64,000 nucleotides of DNA from Phycisphaerae bacterium. Lineage in GTDB: Bacteria > Planctomycetota > Phycisphaerae > UBA1845. A program made the translations under genes and the position numbers. A model generated the notes under the pieces. It worked only from the letters and a program-made list of their open reading frames with translations, was not told the DNA's origin and ran no database searches. Shown here piece after piece: positions 53,819 to 60,967 of the stretch; position 1 is the stretch's first letter; the number at the start of each line of letters is the position of its first letter. Where the stretch lies: NCBI GenBank assembly GCA_028289375.1, contig JANQQK010000069.1:104497-168496 (forward strand), read 5' to 3'.

Positions 53819-54172
53819 ATGTCCAGCATGTGGGAAAACGCGTATGCGTCCGAGAGTGGTACGGCCGTTCTCGAAGAAATCAGCACGGAACCACGCATCC
53901 TGCCGCCCTACCACGTCGTCCTGATTGACGATGACGATCACACCTATGCATACGTCATCAAGATGATCCAGGATCTGTTCGCCGCCGATTACGAAGCGGC
54001 GTATGAACTCGCCGTCGAGGTCGACATGACTGGTCGGGCGATTCTGGATACCACGACGAAAGAGCGGGCGGAATTCAAACGCGATCAGGTGCATGCTTTC
54101 GGGCCTGATCACTTGCTCGATCGCAGCGCTGGCAGCATGACGTGTGTCATCGAGCCGGCAGTGCTCGCCTGA
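53819..54172 (+). CDS. clpS: ATP-dependent Clp protease adaptor ClpS
   Basis: 117 residues with AGGAG upstream. After an unstructured start of about 29 residues the core begins PYHVVLIDDDDHTYAYVIKMI, then AAYELAVEVDMTGRAIL and TTTKERAEFKRDQVHAFG. The acidic DDDDHTY corresponds to the N-degron-binding NDDxT/H motif. ClpS hands proteins with N-degrons to ClpAP. The His-rich part of the usual core is partly replaced. Its gene follows miaB closely; the two are probably co-transcribed. Confidence 0.9.
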   Translation: MSSMWENAYASESGTAVLEEISTEPRILPPYHVVLIDDDDHTYAYVIKMIQDLFAADYEAAYELAVEVDMTGRAILDTTTKERAEFKRDQVHAFGPDHLLDRSAGSMTCVIEPAVLA

Positions 54173-54179
54173 GCCGATG

Positions 54180-55523
54180 TCAATTGCCCGTGTCGCGGCG
54201 TGTCACGGCGAGGCATCCAAGTCCCAACATCAACGGTAGCATCGATGCGAATCCAAGCATGCCGCAAGGCGCGGACGCGGCTGGTGGCGGATCATTCGTC
54301 CCCTGGTCATCCACGAAGCTGACATCGGGTGTATCAATGACGTCTGTATCGATGCCGTCTGACACCGTCACGACGAACGAATCGGTATCCACTCCGCCAT
54401 CCTGATCCACAACCGTCAGCGTCACCTCGTGCAAACCGGCTGAGAAAACCACACTCACTTGAGGTTCACTGCTCAGATCGGTTCCGCCGACGCTCCACAG
54501 GAATTGCAGCGGTCCGCCCTCGGGATCGAACGATCCGGTCGCATCCAAGAGCACCGACGCTCCCCGTGGAACCGTGCGATCCCCCCCACCGACGGCGATG
54601 GGCGCGGCGTTGCCGTCATCTGCGAACACCATGTCGCCCACGGTCAGGACAACGGTGTCTGTGGCGGTGGCGCCGGCATCGTCGATGACCGTGAGTTCAA
54701 CGAAGTGGGTTCCACTCGCGAGCGTGATCTCGACCGTGCGGCCTTGCGCGATGAGTGCGCCGTCGATACGCCATTGATAGGCGACGATGATGCCGTCCGG
54801 GTCCACCGATCGGCCGGCGTTGAGGATGAATGGCTGCGTGCTGGTGCTGGCCAGATCGGGACCGGCGTTGGCGATGGGTGGCTGATTCCCGGCGGAGTAG
54901 ATGCTGACCAGACCGTTGCGATCGTCGGGCGTGAGTCGCGCGGTGTCGGACGTGTGCGAGTTCATCACGGACTCAACATCCTGACCGCAGGATGTGTTGG
55001 GGTGATCGAGGCCAATCACGTGGCCCAGTTCGTGGAGGGCGACACGTCTGAAGTCGTACAAAGGCCTGCCGCGCACGTCGGTGCCGATGGGGCCGTCGTA
55101 AGCGTCCCAGTTGGCGGAACTGTTGAACACGACGTCCGTTTCGAAGATGCGGCCGCTGGCGTTGGTCCGCGTGATGGTGATGGCGAGCGTTTCGCTGCGG
55201 AAGGGTTCGCCCGATACCGTGGGAGCGAAGACGATGTTGTTGACGTCATCGCGGGCATCCTCGCCAAGGCTGCTCGGTCCACCGTCGACAAACCGAAACG
55301 TCGACGACACATCGGACCATTCGCGCATTGCGGACTGCAGGTTGGCGGTCCATGAGGACGTGCCATTGCTGAGCGTGCCGCTTGGCGGCAGGTTGTAACG
55401 CAGCGTGACCACGCCGCTTGACCAACTGGCATCGAGCAGACAGAACGCACCAATCGGCGCAGCGGCGACAAGCACGAGCAGTATCGCGGCGGCGGGGAAT
55501 GGGCTCGTCGGTGATCGCGTCAC
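54180..55523 (-). CDS. Secreted matrixin-like metalloprotease with PKD-type repeats
   Basis: 447 residues from a GTG overlapping the stop of the gene before it (GTGA). Signal peptide 1-26. The protease domain (about 30-210) has the zinc motif HELGHVIGLDH and a Met in SVMNSH as the Met-turn. Two PKD/Ig-like repeats follow (about 220-300, 310-395: NAGRSVDPDG...YQWRID, DATGSFDPEGGPLQFLWSV). The C-terminus is Pro/Ala-rich then CGMLGFASMLPLMLGLG ending in RR: a Cys-Gly, hydrophobic helix, basic end arrangement, different from PEP-CTERM. It is an exported, anchored protease. Confidence 0.85.
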   Translation of the reverse strand: MTRSPTSPFPAAAILLVLVAAAPIGAFCLLDASWSSGVVTLRYNLPPSGTLSNGTSSWTANLQSAMREWSDVSSTFRFVDGGPSSLGEDARDDVNNIVFAPTVSGEPFRSETLAITITRTNASGRIFETDVVFNSSANWDAYDGPIGTDVRGRPLYDFRRVALHELGHVIGLDHPNTSCGQDVESVMNSHTSDTARLTPDDRNGLVSIYSAGNQPPIANAGPDLASTSTQPFILNAGRSVDPDGIIVAYQWRIDGALIAQGRTVEITLASGTHFVELTVIDDAGATATDTVVLTVGDMVFADDGNAAPIAVGGGDRTVPRGASVLLDATGSFDPEGGPLQFLWSVGGTDLSSEPQVSVVFSAGLHEVTLTVVDQDGGVDTDSFVVTVSDGIDTDVIDTPDVSFVDDQGTNDPPPAASAPCGMLGFASMLPLMLGLGCLAVTRRDTGN

Positions 55524-56131
55524 GGTGTGGCCTGCTCCCTGGGTACGTCACGATGATGCTCCTGTCGCCGCGACTTGATGATCTGCTTGAATTGATCCAG
55601 CGAAAGGGCCGGCTGATTTCCGTTGAGCGCCCGAGCGGATCTGATCAGTTTGCCCGCCGCAATTCCGCGGATCTTGGCGTCGTCGCTATCGGCGACAACC
55701 GGCGACTCGCCGCCATCGCCCACGTTGACATGAAAGCAGCCCTGCCGCCAACCCAGGATCGGGCAGATGCCGCGATGGCCGGGTTGAAGGAAGAGCACGT
55801 ATCGCTTTCCGACGGTGAGTTCCGGCATGCTGTCAACTTTGATGATTTCGCCATCCACGGCCCCGCCGAGATGACGCAACGTCATTGCGCCGATATCACC
55901 CTCGCCGACAATCCACTCGTGGACGTCGAGCGTTGTGTATGTGTGGATGTTCTGCTGATCGTCGCGACGGCTCTCGCGGGACACGACAGTCGCATCAACG
56001 ACGGAACCAGCCCGCTTCACCAGGTCATCAAAGCTTAGTCTGGCGATGGTCGTTGCCGCCGTGTGACGACATGTCATGGCGACGACCAGGAGCGACAGGA
56101 TGGCGACGGTCGACGGGCATTTCTTGTGCAT
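55520..56131 (-). CDS. Secreted protein of unknown function
   Basis: 203 residues from the ATG at 56131, which gives a clean signal peptide (HKKCPSTVAILSLLVVAMTC, then HTAAT); the frame is open upstream but not protein-like. The mature part resembles the small beta proteins found beside secreted proteases: FDDLVKRAGSVVDATVV, YTTLDVHEWIVG, MTLRHLGGAVDGE, GKRYVLFLQPG. No family name is certain. It overlaps the matrixin gene by four bases, so the two are translated together; it may be a chaperone or inhibitor for that protease. Confidence 0.72.
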   Translation of the reverse strand: MHKKCPSTVAILSLLVVAMTCRHTAATTIARLSFDDLVKRAGSVVDATVVSRESRRDDQQNIHTYTTLDVHEWIVGEGDIGAMTLRHLGGAVDGEIIKVDSMPELTVGKRYVLFLQPGHRGICPILGWRQGCFHVNVGDGGESPVVADSDDAKIRGIAAGKLIRSARALNGNQPALSLDQFKQIIKSRRQEHHRDVPREQATP

Positions 56132-56259
56132 GGGCAAGCTGCTTTCACCGATTAGGTTCTGTTGGATCATGCGATACGCCGACTGTCCGGTCCAGTGGTT
56201 GCCCGGTTGACTCTTCCGACGGGCCCATCGGCTCGAACCCTCCGTGACGACCACGTAGA

Positions 56260-56679
56260 ATGGTACACATGGCCCGCAAGACAGACCAACCGCCGCAGGT
56301 GATCCGCCGTCCCATGGCGTGGGGCACGCGGGTGCTGATTTCGATCGGCATCCCGCTGCTTCTGGGCATCGGAGCATCCGCACTCGGAATTCAACGGTGG
56401 CTTTACAATAACGCGATCCACTTTTGGAAGCTGGCGGGTCTGTATCCGCACGACTTATCGCGGAAGTACAAACCGCCACTCAGCGGAACGCTGCGGTATG
56501 TTACCGAAGGGCTGATCTACGCCATCGCGATCATTCCGGCGTTCGTCCTTGCCATCTTCATCTATGATCGTTTGACGTTTCGCTACACGCGGAGCGATCA
56601 GATCCACTGCCCGCAGTGCGGGCACATCCTTCAGGGGCTGACCGAACCGCGTTGCCCGGAATGCGGCCGCCCGATTTGA
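56260..56679 (+). CDS. Small membrane protein with C-terminal zinc ribbon
   Basis: 139 residues (or 136 from the ATG at 56269). Two membrane helices (about 23-43 and 84-104) and a terminal zinc ribbon IHCPQCGHILQGLTEPRCPECGR, a signature of many planctomycete membrane proteins. The function is unknown. It is divergent from the secreted protein gene before it, and its stop is close to the terminator of the following minus-strand gene. Confidence 0.72.
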   Translation: MVHMARKTDQPPQVIRRPMAWGTRVLISIGIPLLLGIGASALGIQRWLYNNAIHFWKLAGLYPHDLSRKYKPPLSGTLRYVTEGLIYAIAIIPAFVLAIFIYDRLTFRYTRSDQIHCPQCGHILQGLTEPRCPECGRPI

Positions 56680-56688
56680 TGGTGCGTG

Positions 56689-56727
56689 CGCAAAAAGAAA
56701 CCGTCGCACGATCGAGTCGCGCGACGG
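56689..56727 (-). terminator. Intrinsic terminator
   Basis: On the minus strand a 7-bp stem (56721-56727 with 56701-56707) is followed by TTTCTTTTTG. It lies 35 bases after the stop of the gene at 56762-57460. Confidence 0.78.
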
Positions 56728-56761
56728 CGGGTCATGATCTTCAGGAGTCCGGTTGTGCCCG

Positions 56762-57460
56762 TCAGCGTTTCTTGCGACGCAGGCCGACGGCGGAGAGGCC
56801 CATGACGGCGAGGACGGCGGCACCCGGTGCGGGAACCTGTTCGAGGTCGATGTTGACGTCCCAGTGACGGCCATTGCCCGGCGTGCCGAACCAACCGCTC
56901 ATGCCGTAATTGTCGTTCTTGCCGCTGGCACCGATGCCGGTCTGGAACGGGTAGCGGCCATCGGTCGGACGTTGTTCCAGGTCGTGGGTGATGCCGGTGT
57001 TGGCGGACAAGCCGGTCAGGACCGAACGGCTTTCATCGAGCGTGTAGAAGTCCCACAGAGAGGGATCGATCGGGCCGCCCGTTCCGAACGGGGCGACGTA
57101 GGCGCTCGAATACAACTCGAGCTTCGGACCACCAGAGCCGACGGTCGTGGGCGTGAACCACATGTCAACTTCCCAGCGACGCGAGGCATCGGTCAGTGAG
57201 ACGACGGTGCCGTGCAGGCGGGCTTCGTCGGCCACGTTGTCATTGTCGAGGTCGATGAGATCGAACAATCCGTTGCCCTCGAAAACAAAGCGTGATCCGC
57301 CTGCTTCGCCTGGTAGCCACACAGCGTGTCCGCCCGAGTAAGGTGCAACGCTGCTGTCGCGCATGGCGGCGGTCGCGAAATAGGAATCAATGATGTCCGC
57401 CTGAACCTGACCGGCCCAAACAGCCATCACACAGAGACCACACAGTGCTCGAATTTTCAT
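56762..57460 (-). CDS. Secreted protein with VPAPGA-type anchor
   Basis: 232 residues from the ATG at 57460, with GGGGGT upstream. Signal peptide ends near VQAD. The beta-rich mature part (FVFEGNGLFDLIDLDNDNVADEARLHG split as landmarks: GLFDLIDLDND, ARLHGTVVS, RRWEVDMWFTP) resembles the sandwich proteins common among PEP-CTERM substrates. The C-terminus is VPAPGAAVLAVMGLSAVGLRRKKR in type: VPAPGA, hydrophobic helix, basic end. It is a paralogue of the next gene at domain level. Probably anchored at the surface. Confidence 0.78.
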   Translation of the reverse strand: MKIRALCGLCVMAVWAGQVQADIIDSYFATAAMRDSSVAPYSGGHAVWLPGEAGGSRFVFEGNGLFDLIDLDNDNVADEARLHGTVVSLTDASRRWEVDMWFTPTTVGSGGPKLELYSSAYVAPFGTGGPIDPSLWDFYTLDESRSVLTGLSANTGITHDLEQRPTDGRYPFQTGIGASGKNDNYGMSGWFGTPGNGRHWDVNIDLEQVPAPGAAVLAVMGLSAVGLRRKKR

Positions 57461-57734
57461 CACGGTTACCCCCAGATCGCAGCCGAGGGACGATCGCCCC
57501 GATGCACGGCTGCTGTTCACCACATTTCAAACAACCTGTCTTTCACGAGTCGGAAGCGTGTTGCAACCCCGGTTGCTTCCAACGACTTGATGCATTCTAC
57601 CCAGTCGGATGGTGAATCGAACGGATCACTTTTCTGTATGGGACGTTGCTGCGAGCTTGCGTCACACGTCTGGTAATAGGGGGACTGTTGGGAGCGATTC
57701 CTGACATGACAAGCCGAGGAAGGATGGCGTGCGC

Positions 57735-57773
57735 AAAAAAACACCGCCATGCGATTGGTCGCATGACGGTGTT
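57735..57773 (-). terminator. Intrinsic terminator
   Basis: On the minus strand a 15-bp stem with one mismatch (57759-57773 with 57740-57754) is followed by a T-run (57735-57740 region). It lies about 26 bases after the stop of the gene at 57799-58509. Confidence 0.88.
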
Positions 57774-57798
57774 ATCGGAATCAGAATTCGTGGTGAGC

Positions 57799-58509
57799 TT
57801 AGCTGTTCTTGCGACGCAGGCCAGCAACACCCATGCCGATCAGTGCCAACACGGCAGCACCCGGAGCGGGAACCGGGGTCGGATCGACGGTGAAGAGCCA
57901 GTCCTGGCAGCAGCCGTTGTCGTTGTAGCCATCGTGGCCCAACCAGCCCCAACCACTGACACCGGCAAAACCACGGTGACCGTTGTCATTGTTCTCGTCG
58001 CCCAGACGGAACGTCCAGTCATAGTTGTCCGGATAGTCGATCAGGTTGTAGGTGTCCTGATAAACGTTGCTGGCGAACGTACGGCTGATCGTGCCGGCGT
58101 TGCGGTCAGCAGGCGTCGACGGACCGGCGACAATGTCGTCGTCGCCAGCAAGCTCACGGACGCCAATGTCGTACGTGAAGTCGATGTCCCAGACACCAGC
58201 GAGATTCGAATCGCTCGAGTACGCACCACCAACATCGAGGCCACCATACGTCTGGCCAAAGATGCGGATCGTGCCGCCGGCGAGATCCAGATCCATGAAC
58301 ATTTCCGAACGGGCATCATCAAAGTCGAACGTAAACCGGCGACTGCCGACGTTCTCAAGCCCATCCAGACGAAGCCCGTATGGCGGCGGAGCGATGCTGC
58401 CATCCGGGTGATTGTTAATCCGATAGAGACCATCAGCGATGACCGGATCAGCCGATGCGACCGTTCCTGCCAAGGCGACCATCAAACCTGCAAAGAGACA
58501 CTGCTTCAT
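57799..58509 (-). CDS. Secreted protein with VPAPGA-type anchor (paralogue)
   Basis: 236 residues from the ATG at 58509. Signal peptide ends GTVASAD. The beta-rich mature part has RRFTFDFDDARSEMFMDLDLAG, VWDIDFTYDIGV, YDWTFRLGDENNDNG and a CC pair in DNGCCQDW. The end is VPAPGAAVLALIGMGVAGL followed by RRK. Layout and tail match the gene at 56762; both read VPAPGA exactly, though their bodies differ. Each has its own terminator, so they are separate transcripts. Confidence 0.8.
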   Translation of the reverse strand: MKQCLFAGLMVALAGTVASADPVIADGLYRINNHPDGSIAPPPYGLRLDGLENVGSRRFTFDFDDARSEMFMDLDLAGGTIRIFGQTYGGLDVGGAYSSDSNLAGVWDIDFTYDIGVRELAGDDDIVAGPSTPADRNAGTISRTFASNVYQDTYNLIDYPDNYDWTFRLGDENNDNGHRGFAGVSGWGWLGHDGYNDNGCCQDWLFTVDPTPVPAPGAAVLALIGMGVAGLRRKNS

Positions 58510-58894
58510 TTTTTGGCCCGCTTTCCTTACGAATGAGACCCCGTAACTTCCCCGGTTTGGACGCTTCCCGTCCGCCCCACCTGTTTGTGCTGCGCATCCT
58601 AGCAGCAATCGGACGGCTAAATCAATCACCGATAAGGTCAATCGGTCATCTTTTTTGATAATTCTGGCCGAGAAAATCATTATCAGAGCTGAACTTGCGC
58701 ATCAGGCGTCAAAATCGGCAAAATACGCATTTTCGGACACCTCGGGGCTCTGTCCCGATCAGTCGGCGTTGCGAAGATATCCTGAGCTGTGACATACGGG
58801 TTTATACCTATAACACGACCTGGGTCCGGCCAGCTCTTGGCCTCAATATTGGGCACCAATTCGTGCGATATTCAGGGGAAGGAGCGCCCCGACC
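58510..58894. promoter_or_regulatory. Divergent control region with inverted repeats
   Basis: 385 bases between the secreted protein gene (minus) and the GT2 gene (plus). It is AT-rich in the middle and holds two inverted repeats: ACCGAT/ATCGGT at 58628-58633 and 58641-58646, and TGATAAT/ATTATCA at 58656-58662 and 58679-58685. They may be operators. I see no clear -35/-10 pair and no gene. Confidence 0.3.
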
Positions 58895-59674
58895 ATGAGC
58901 ATTGCCGCACCGCCACCCTTGTCGACCCCGAGTGCACCGTCTCGACGCACACCCCCGGAAACCAGCACCAAACCGCTGGTCAGCATCGTGCTGGCGACGT
59001 TCTGCGAACGAGAGCACATTCTCACGACAATCCGGGGGATCATCGAACAGGTCGGCGACCCGGTGGAAGTGATCGTTGTCGACGACGACTCGCCCGACCG
59101 AACCTGGGAGATGGCGGAACAACTGGCCGACGAGCGCGTGGTGACGATTCGACGTGTTCGCACGCGGGGGCTGGCGTCGGCGTTCAACCGTGGCATCATC
59201 GAATCGCGAGGCGACATCGTTGGCTGGATGGACGCGGACATGTGCATGCCGCCCGAGTTGCTGCCGCGCATGATCGCGCGACTGGATGACCACGACGTGG
59301 TGATCGGCTCACGGTATGCGCCGGGTGGCAGCGACAATCGTCACTGGGTGCGGACGACGGCGAGTCGCCTGATCAATGGATTCGCGCGGGCGGTGCTTGG
59401 CTACGGAATCGGGGATTACGACAGCGGATTCGTGGTCGTGCGTCGCGAGGTGTTTGACAAGGTGACGATCATTCCGACCGGGTATGGCGCATACTTCATC
59501 GAGTTTGTTTATCAATGCTGCCGCAAGGGTTTCCGCGTTTGCGAGGTGCCCTACGCGTTTCGCGATCGGACTGAAGGATATTCCAAGAGCATGCCCAGCC
59601 TGTTTCGGTTTCTCGTGACTGGTGCCGGCTATGTCACGCGCATTGTTCAAGCAAGATTTCGGCGGGCAGACTGA
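58895..59674 (+). CDS. Family 2 glycosyltransferase, polyprenol-phosphate mannosyltransferase-like
   Basis: 259 residues, with GGAAGGAG upstream. The GT-A fold is seen from VSIVLATFCEREHI, EVIVVDDDSPDRTWEMA and the metal motif DAD in GWMDADMCMPPE, then GSRYAPGG and SGFVVVRREVFD. The C-terminal YRDRTEGYSK-like stretch (FRDRTEGYSKSM) is typical of dolichol/polyprenol-phosphate mannose synthases. It would transfer a sugar from a nucleotide donor to a lipid phosphate carrier on the cytoplasmic side. There are no C-terminal membrane helices. The cupin gene starts two bases after its stop. Confidence 0.85.
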   Translation: MSIAAPPPLSTPSAPSRRTPPETSTKPLVSIVLATFCEREHILTTIRGIIEQVGDPVEVIVVDDDSPDRTWEMAEQLADERVVTIRRVRTRGLASAFNRGIIESRGDIVGWMDADMCMPPELLPRMIARLDDHDVVIGSRYAPGGSDNRHWVRTTASRLINGFARAVLGYGIGDYDSGFVVVRREVFDKVTIIPTGYGAYFIEFVYQCCRKGFRVCEVPYAFRDRTEGYSKSMPSLFRFLVTGAGYVTRIVQARFRRAD

Positions 59675-59675
59675 C

Positions 59676-60077
59676 ATGGCAGCGGAAGCACTTAGTGACA
59701 TTTCGTATCGTCCGCGCGACGTGGCTTACGTACGTCAGGATCAGCGTGGTTCGTTGACCGAGATCATCAACGAGGGCACTTGGCGATCGGTTCTTACCGG
59801 GGACATGCACGCGGGCGCGGTCATCGGCGACCACTATCACAAGATCACCGACGTCTATTTGCATCTGCTGAGTGGCCAAGCGACCGTGCACACGCGCTCT
59901 GTCGCCGATGGATCATGCGAGTCATTCACCATCTTCGCAGGACAGGGTGTGCTGCTGCCGGCGATGGAGAGTCATCACGTGCGGTTCACCGAAGCCTCGA
60001 ATTTCCTGCTGCTCAAGTCTCAGCCCTTCGACCCGGAACACCCCGATACCTATCCGTTGCCGGTCCACGAGGCGTAG
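59676..60077 (+). CDS. Cupin-fold protein
   Basis: 133 residues from the ATG right after the GT2 stop. One cupin barrel: GDMHAGAVIGDHYHKITDVYLHLLSG gives the first motif in parts (IGDHYHK, YLHLLSG), and GVLLPAMESHHVRF the second. His residues for a metal site are present. The fold is close to the small cupins of sugar-nucleotide gene clusters (for example 3,4-ketoisomerases), which suits its place between a glycosyltransferase and a methyltransferase, but the activity is not determined. Confidence 0.72.
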   Translation: MAAEALSDISYRPRDVAYVRQDQRGSLTEIINEGTWRSVLTGDMHAGAVIGDHYHKITDVYLHLLSGQATVHTRSVADGSCESFTIFAGQGVLLPAMESHHVRFTEASNFLLLKSQPFDPEHPDTYPLPVHEA

Positions 60078-60079
60078 GG

Positions 60080-60808
60080 ATGGAATCCCACGAGTACCAG
60101 ACGATGGCCCGCCACGAGCGGACGTATTGGTGGTACCGCGCGCAGCGTGGGATGATTCTCGACGAGATCGTCCGCCTTGCGGGTTCGCCGAGCGGACGTT
60201 CGCTTGATGTCGGTTGCGGAACCGGGTTCTTTGCGCGTGAATTGGCAAGTCGGACCGGCCATGATGCGTGGGGTATCGATGTGACACGGACATGGGAGGA
60301 TTCGACCGATGCGCAGCTTCATGTGGCCAGCGCGAACGCCCTGCCGTTCGTGGACGAGACGTTTTCACTTGTCACCAGCGTGGATGTCATTTGCTGCGCC
60401 GAAGTCGACCCCGTTCTGGCGGTACGCGAGATGTCGCGGGTGCTGAATCGCGATGGACACCTCGTGCTGGCGGTGCCGGCGTATCAATGGATGCGGTCCG
60501 TTCACGATGAAGCTGTTCACTGCGTGCGGCGATTCAACCGTGACGCGATTGCGGCCATTGTGCGACAGACGGGTTTGTCGCTGATCCGTTCGACGTATCT
60601 TTTCCCGTCGCTGTTTCCAATCATGGCGGCGGTTCGACTCGGGCGACGGATTCTGGACCGATCCACCACGCCGACATCGGATATTCGCCCCATTCCGCGG
60701 CCACTGAACGAAGCGCTCTTTCAGGTTTGTGAATTGGAGCGCGTGCTGCTGGCGCGTGTTGGCTTTCCATTTGGCAGCACACTGCTGACCGTCGCCCGCA
60801 AGCCCTGA
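60080..60808 (+). CDS. SAM-dependent methyltransferase
   Basis: 242 residues from the ATG two bases after the cupin stop (AGGG upstream). Rossmann-type methyltransferase: RSLDVGCGTGFFARELA is motif I, GIDVTRTWEDS follows, and LPFVDETFSLVTSVDVI is the acidic region. The family opening MARHERTYWWYRAQR matches class I methyltransferases found with glycolipid and polysaccharide genes. It likely modifies a sugar or lipid-linked intermediate made with the two genes before it. Confidence 0.84.
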   Translation: MESHEYQTMARHERTYWWYRAQRGMILDEIVRLAGSPSGRSLDVGCGTGFFARELASRTGHDAWGIDVTRTWEDSTDAQLHVASANALPFVDETFSLVTSVDVICCAEVDPVLAVREMSRVLNRDGHLVLAVPAYQWMRSVHDEAVHCVRRFNRDAIAAIVRQTGLSLIRSTYLFPSLFPIMAAVRLGRRILDRSTTPTSDIRPIPRPLNEALFQVCELERVLLARVGFPFGSTLLTVARKP

Positions 60809-60967
60809 CCGCGACGGGGCCGCCAATTCGCTTTGACACGCAAGGTTCCTCGCGACAAGATGCTCCCAAGCGTTGCGGTGCTGACCGGTGCGGTCATCTG
60901 GCAAATCCAATCACGATCCCGATCGGCTTCGCGTTCATGCGGGGTCGGCGACGAGCGCGGTAGATTC

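Noticed and set aside
56215..56240. Possible tRNA T-arm (GGGTTCGAGCC on the minus strand)
   Set aside because: The flanking bases do not form the five-pair T stem, and no acceptor or anticodon stem is present nearby.
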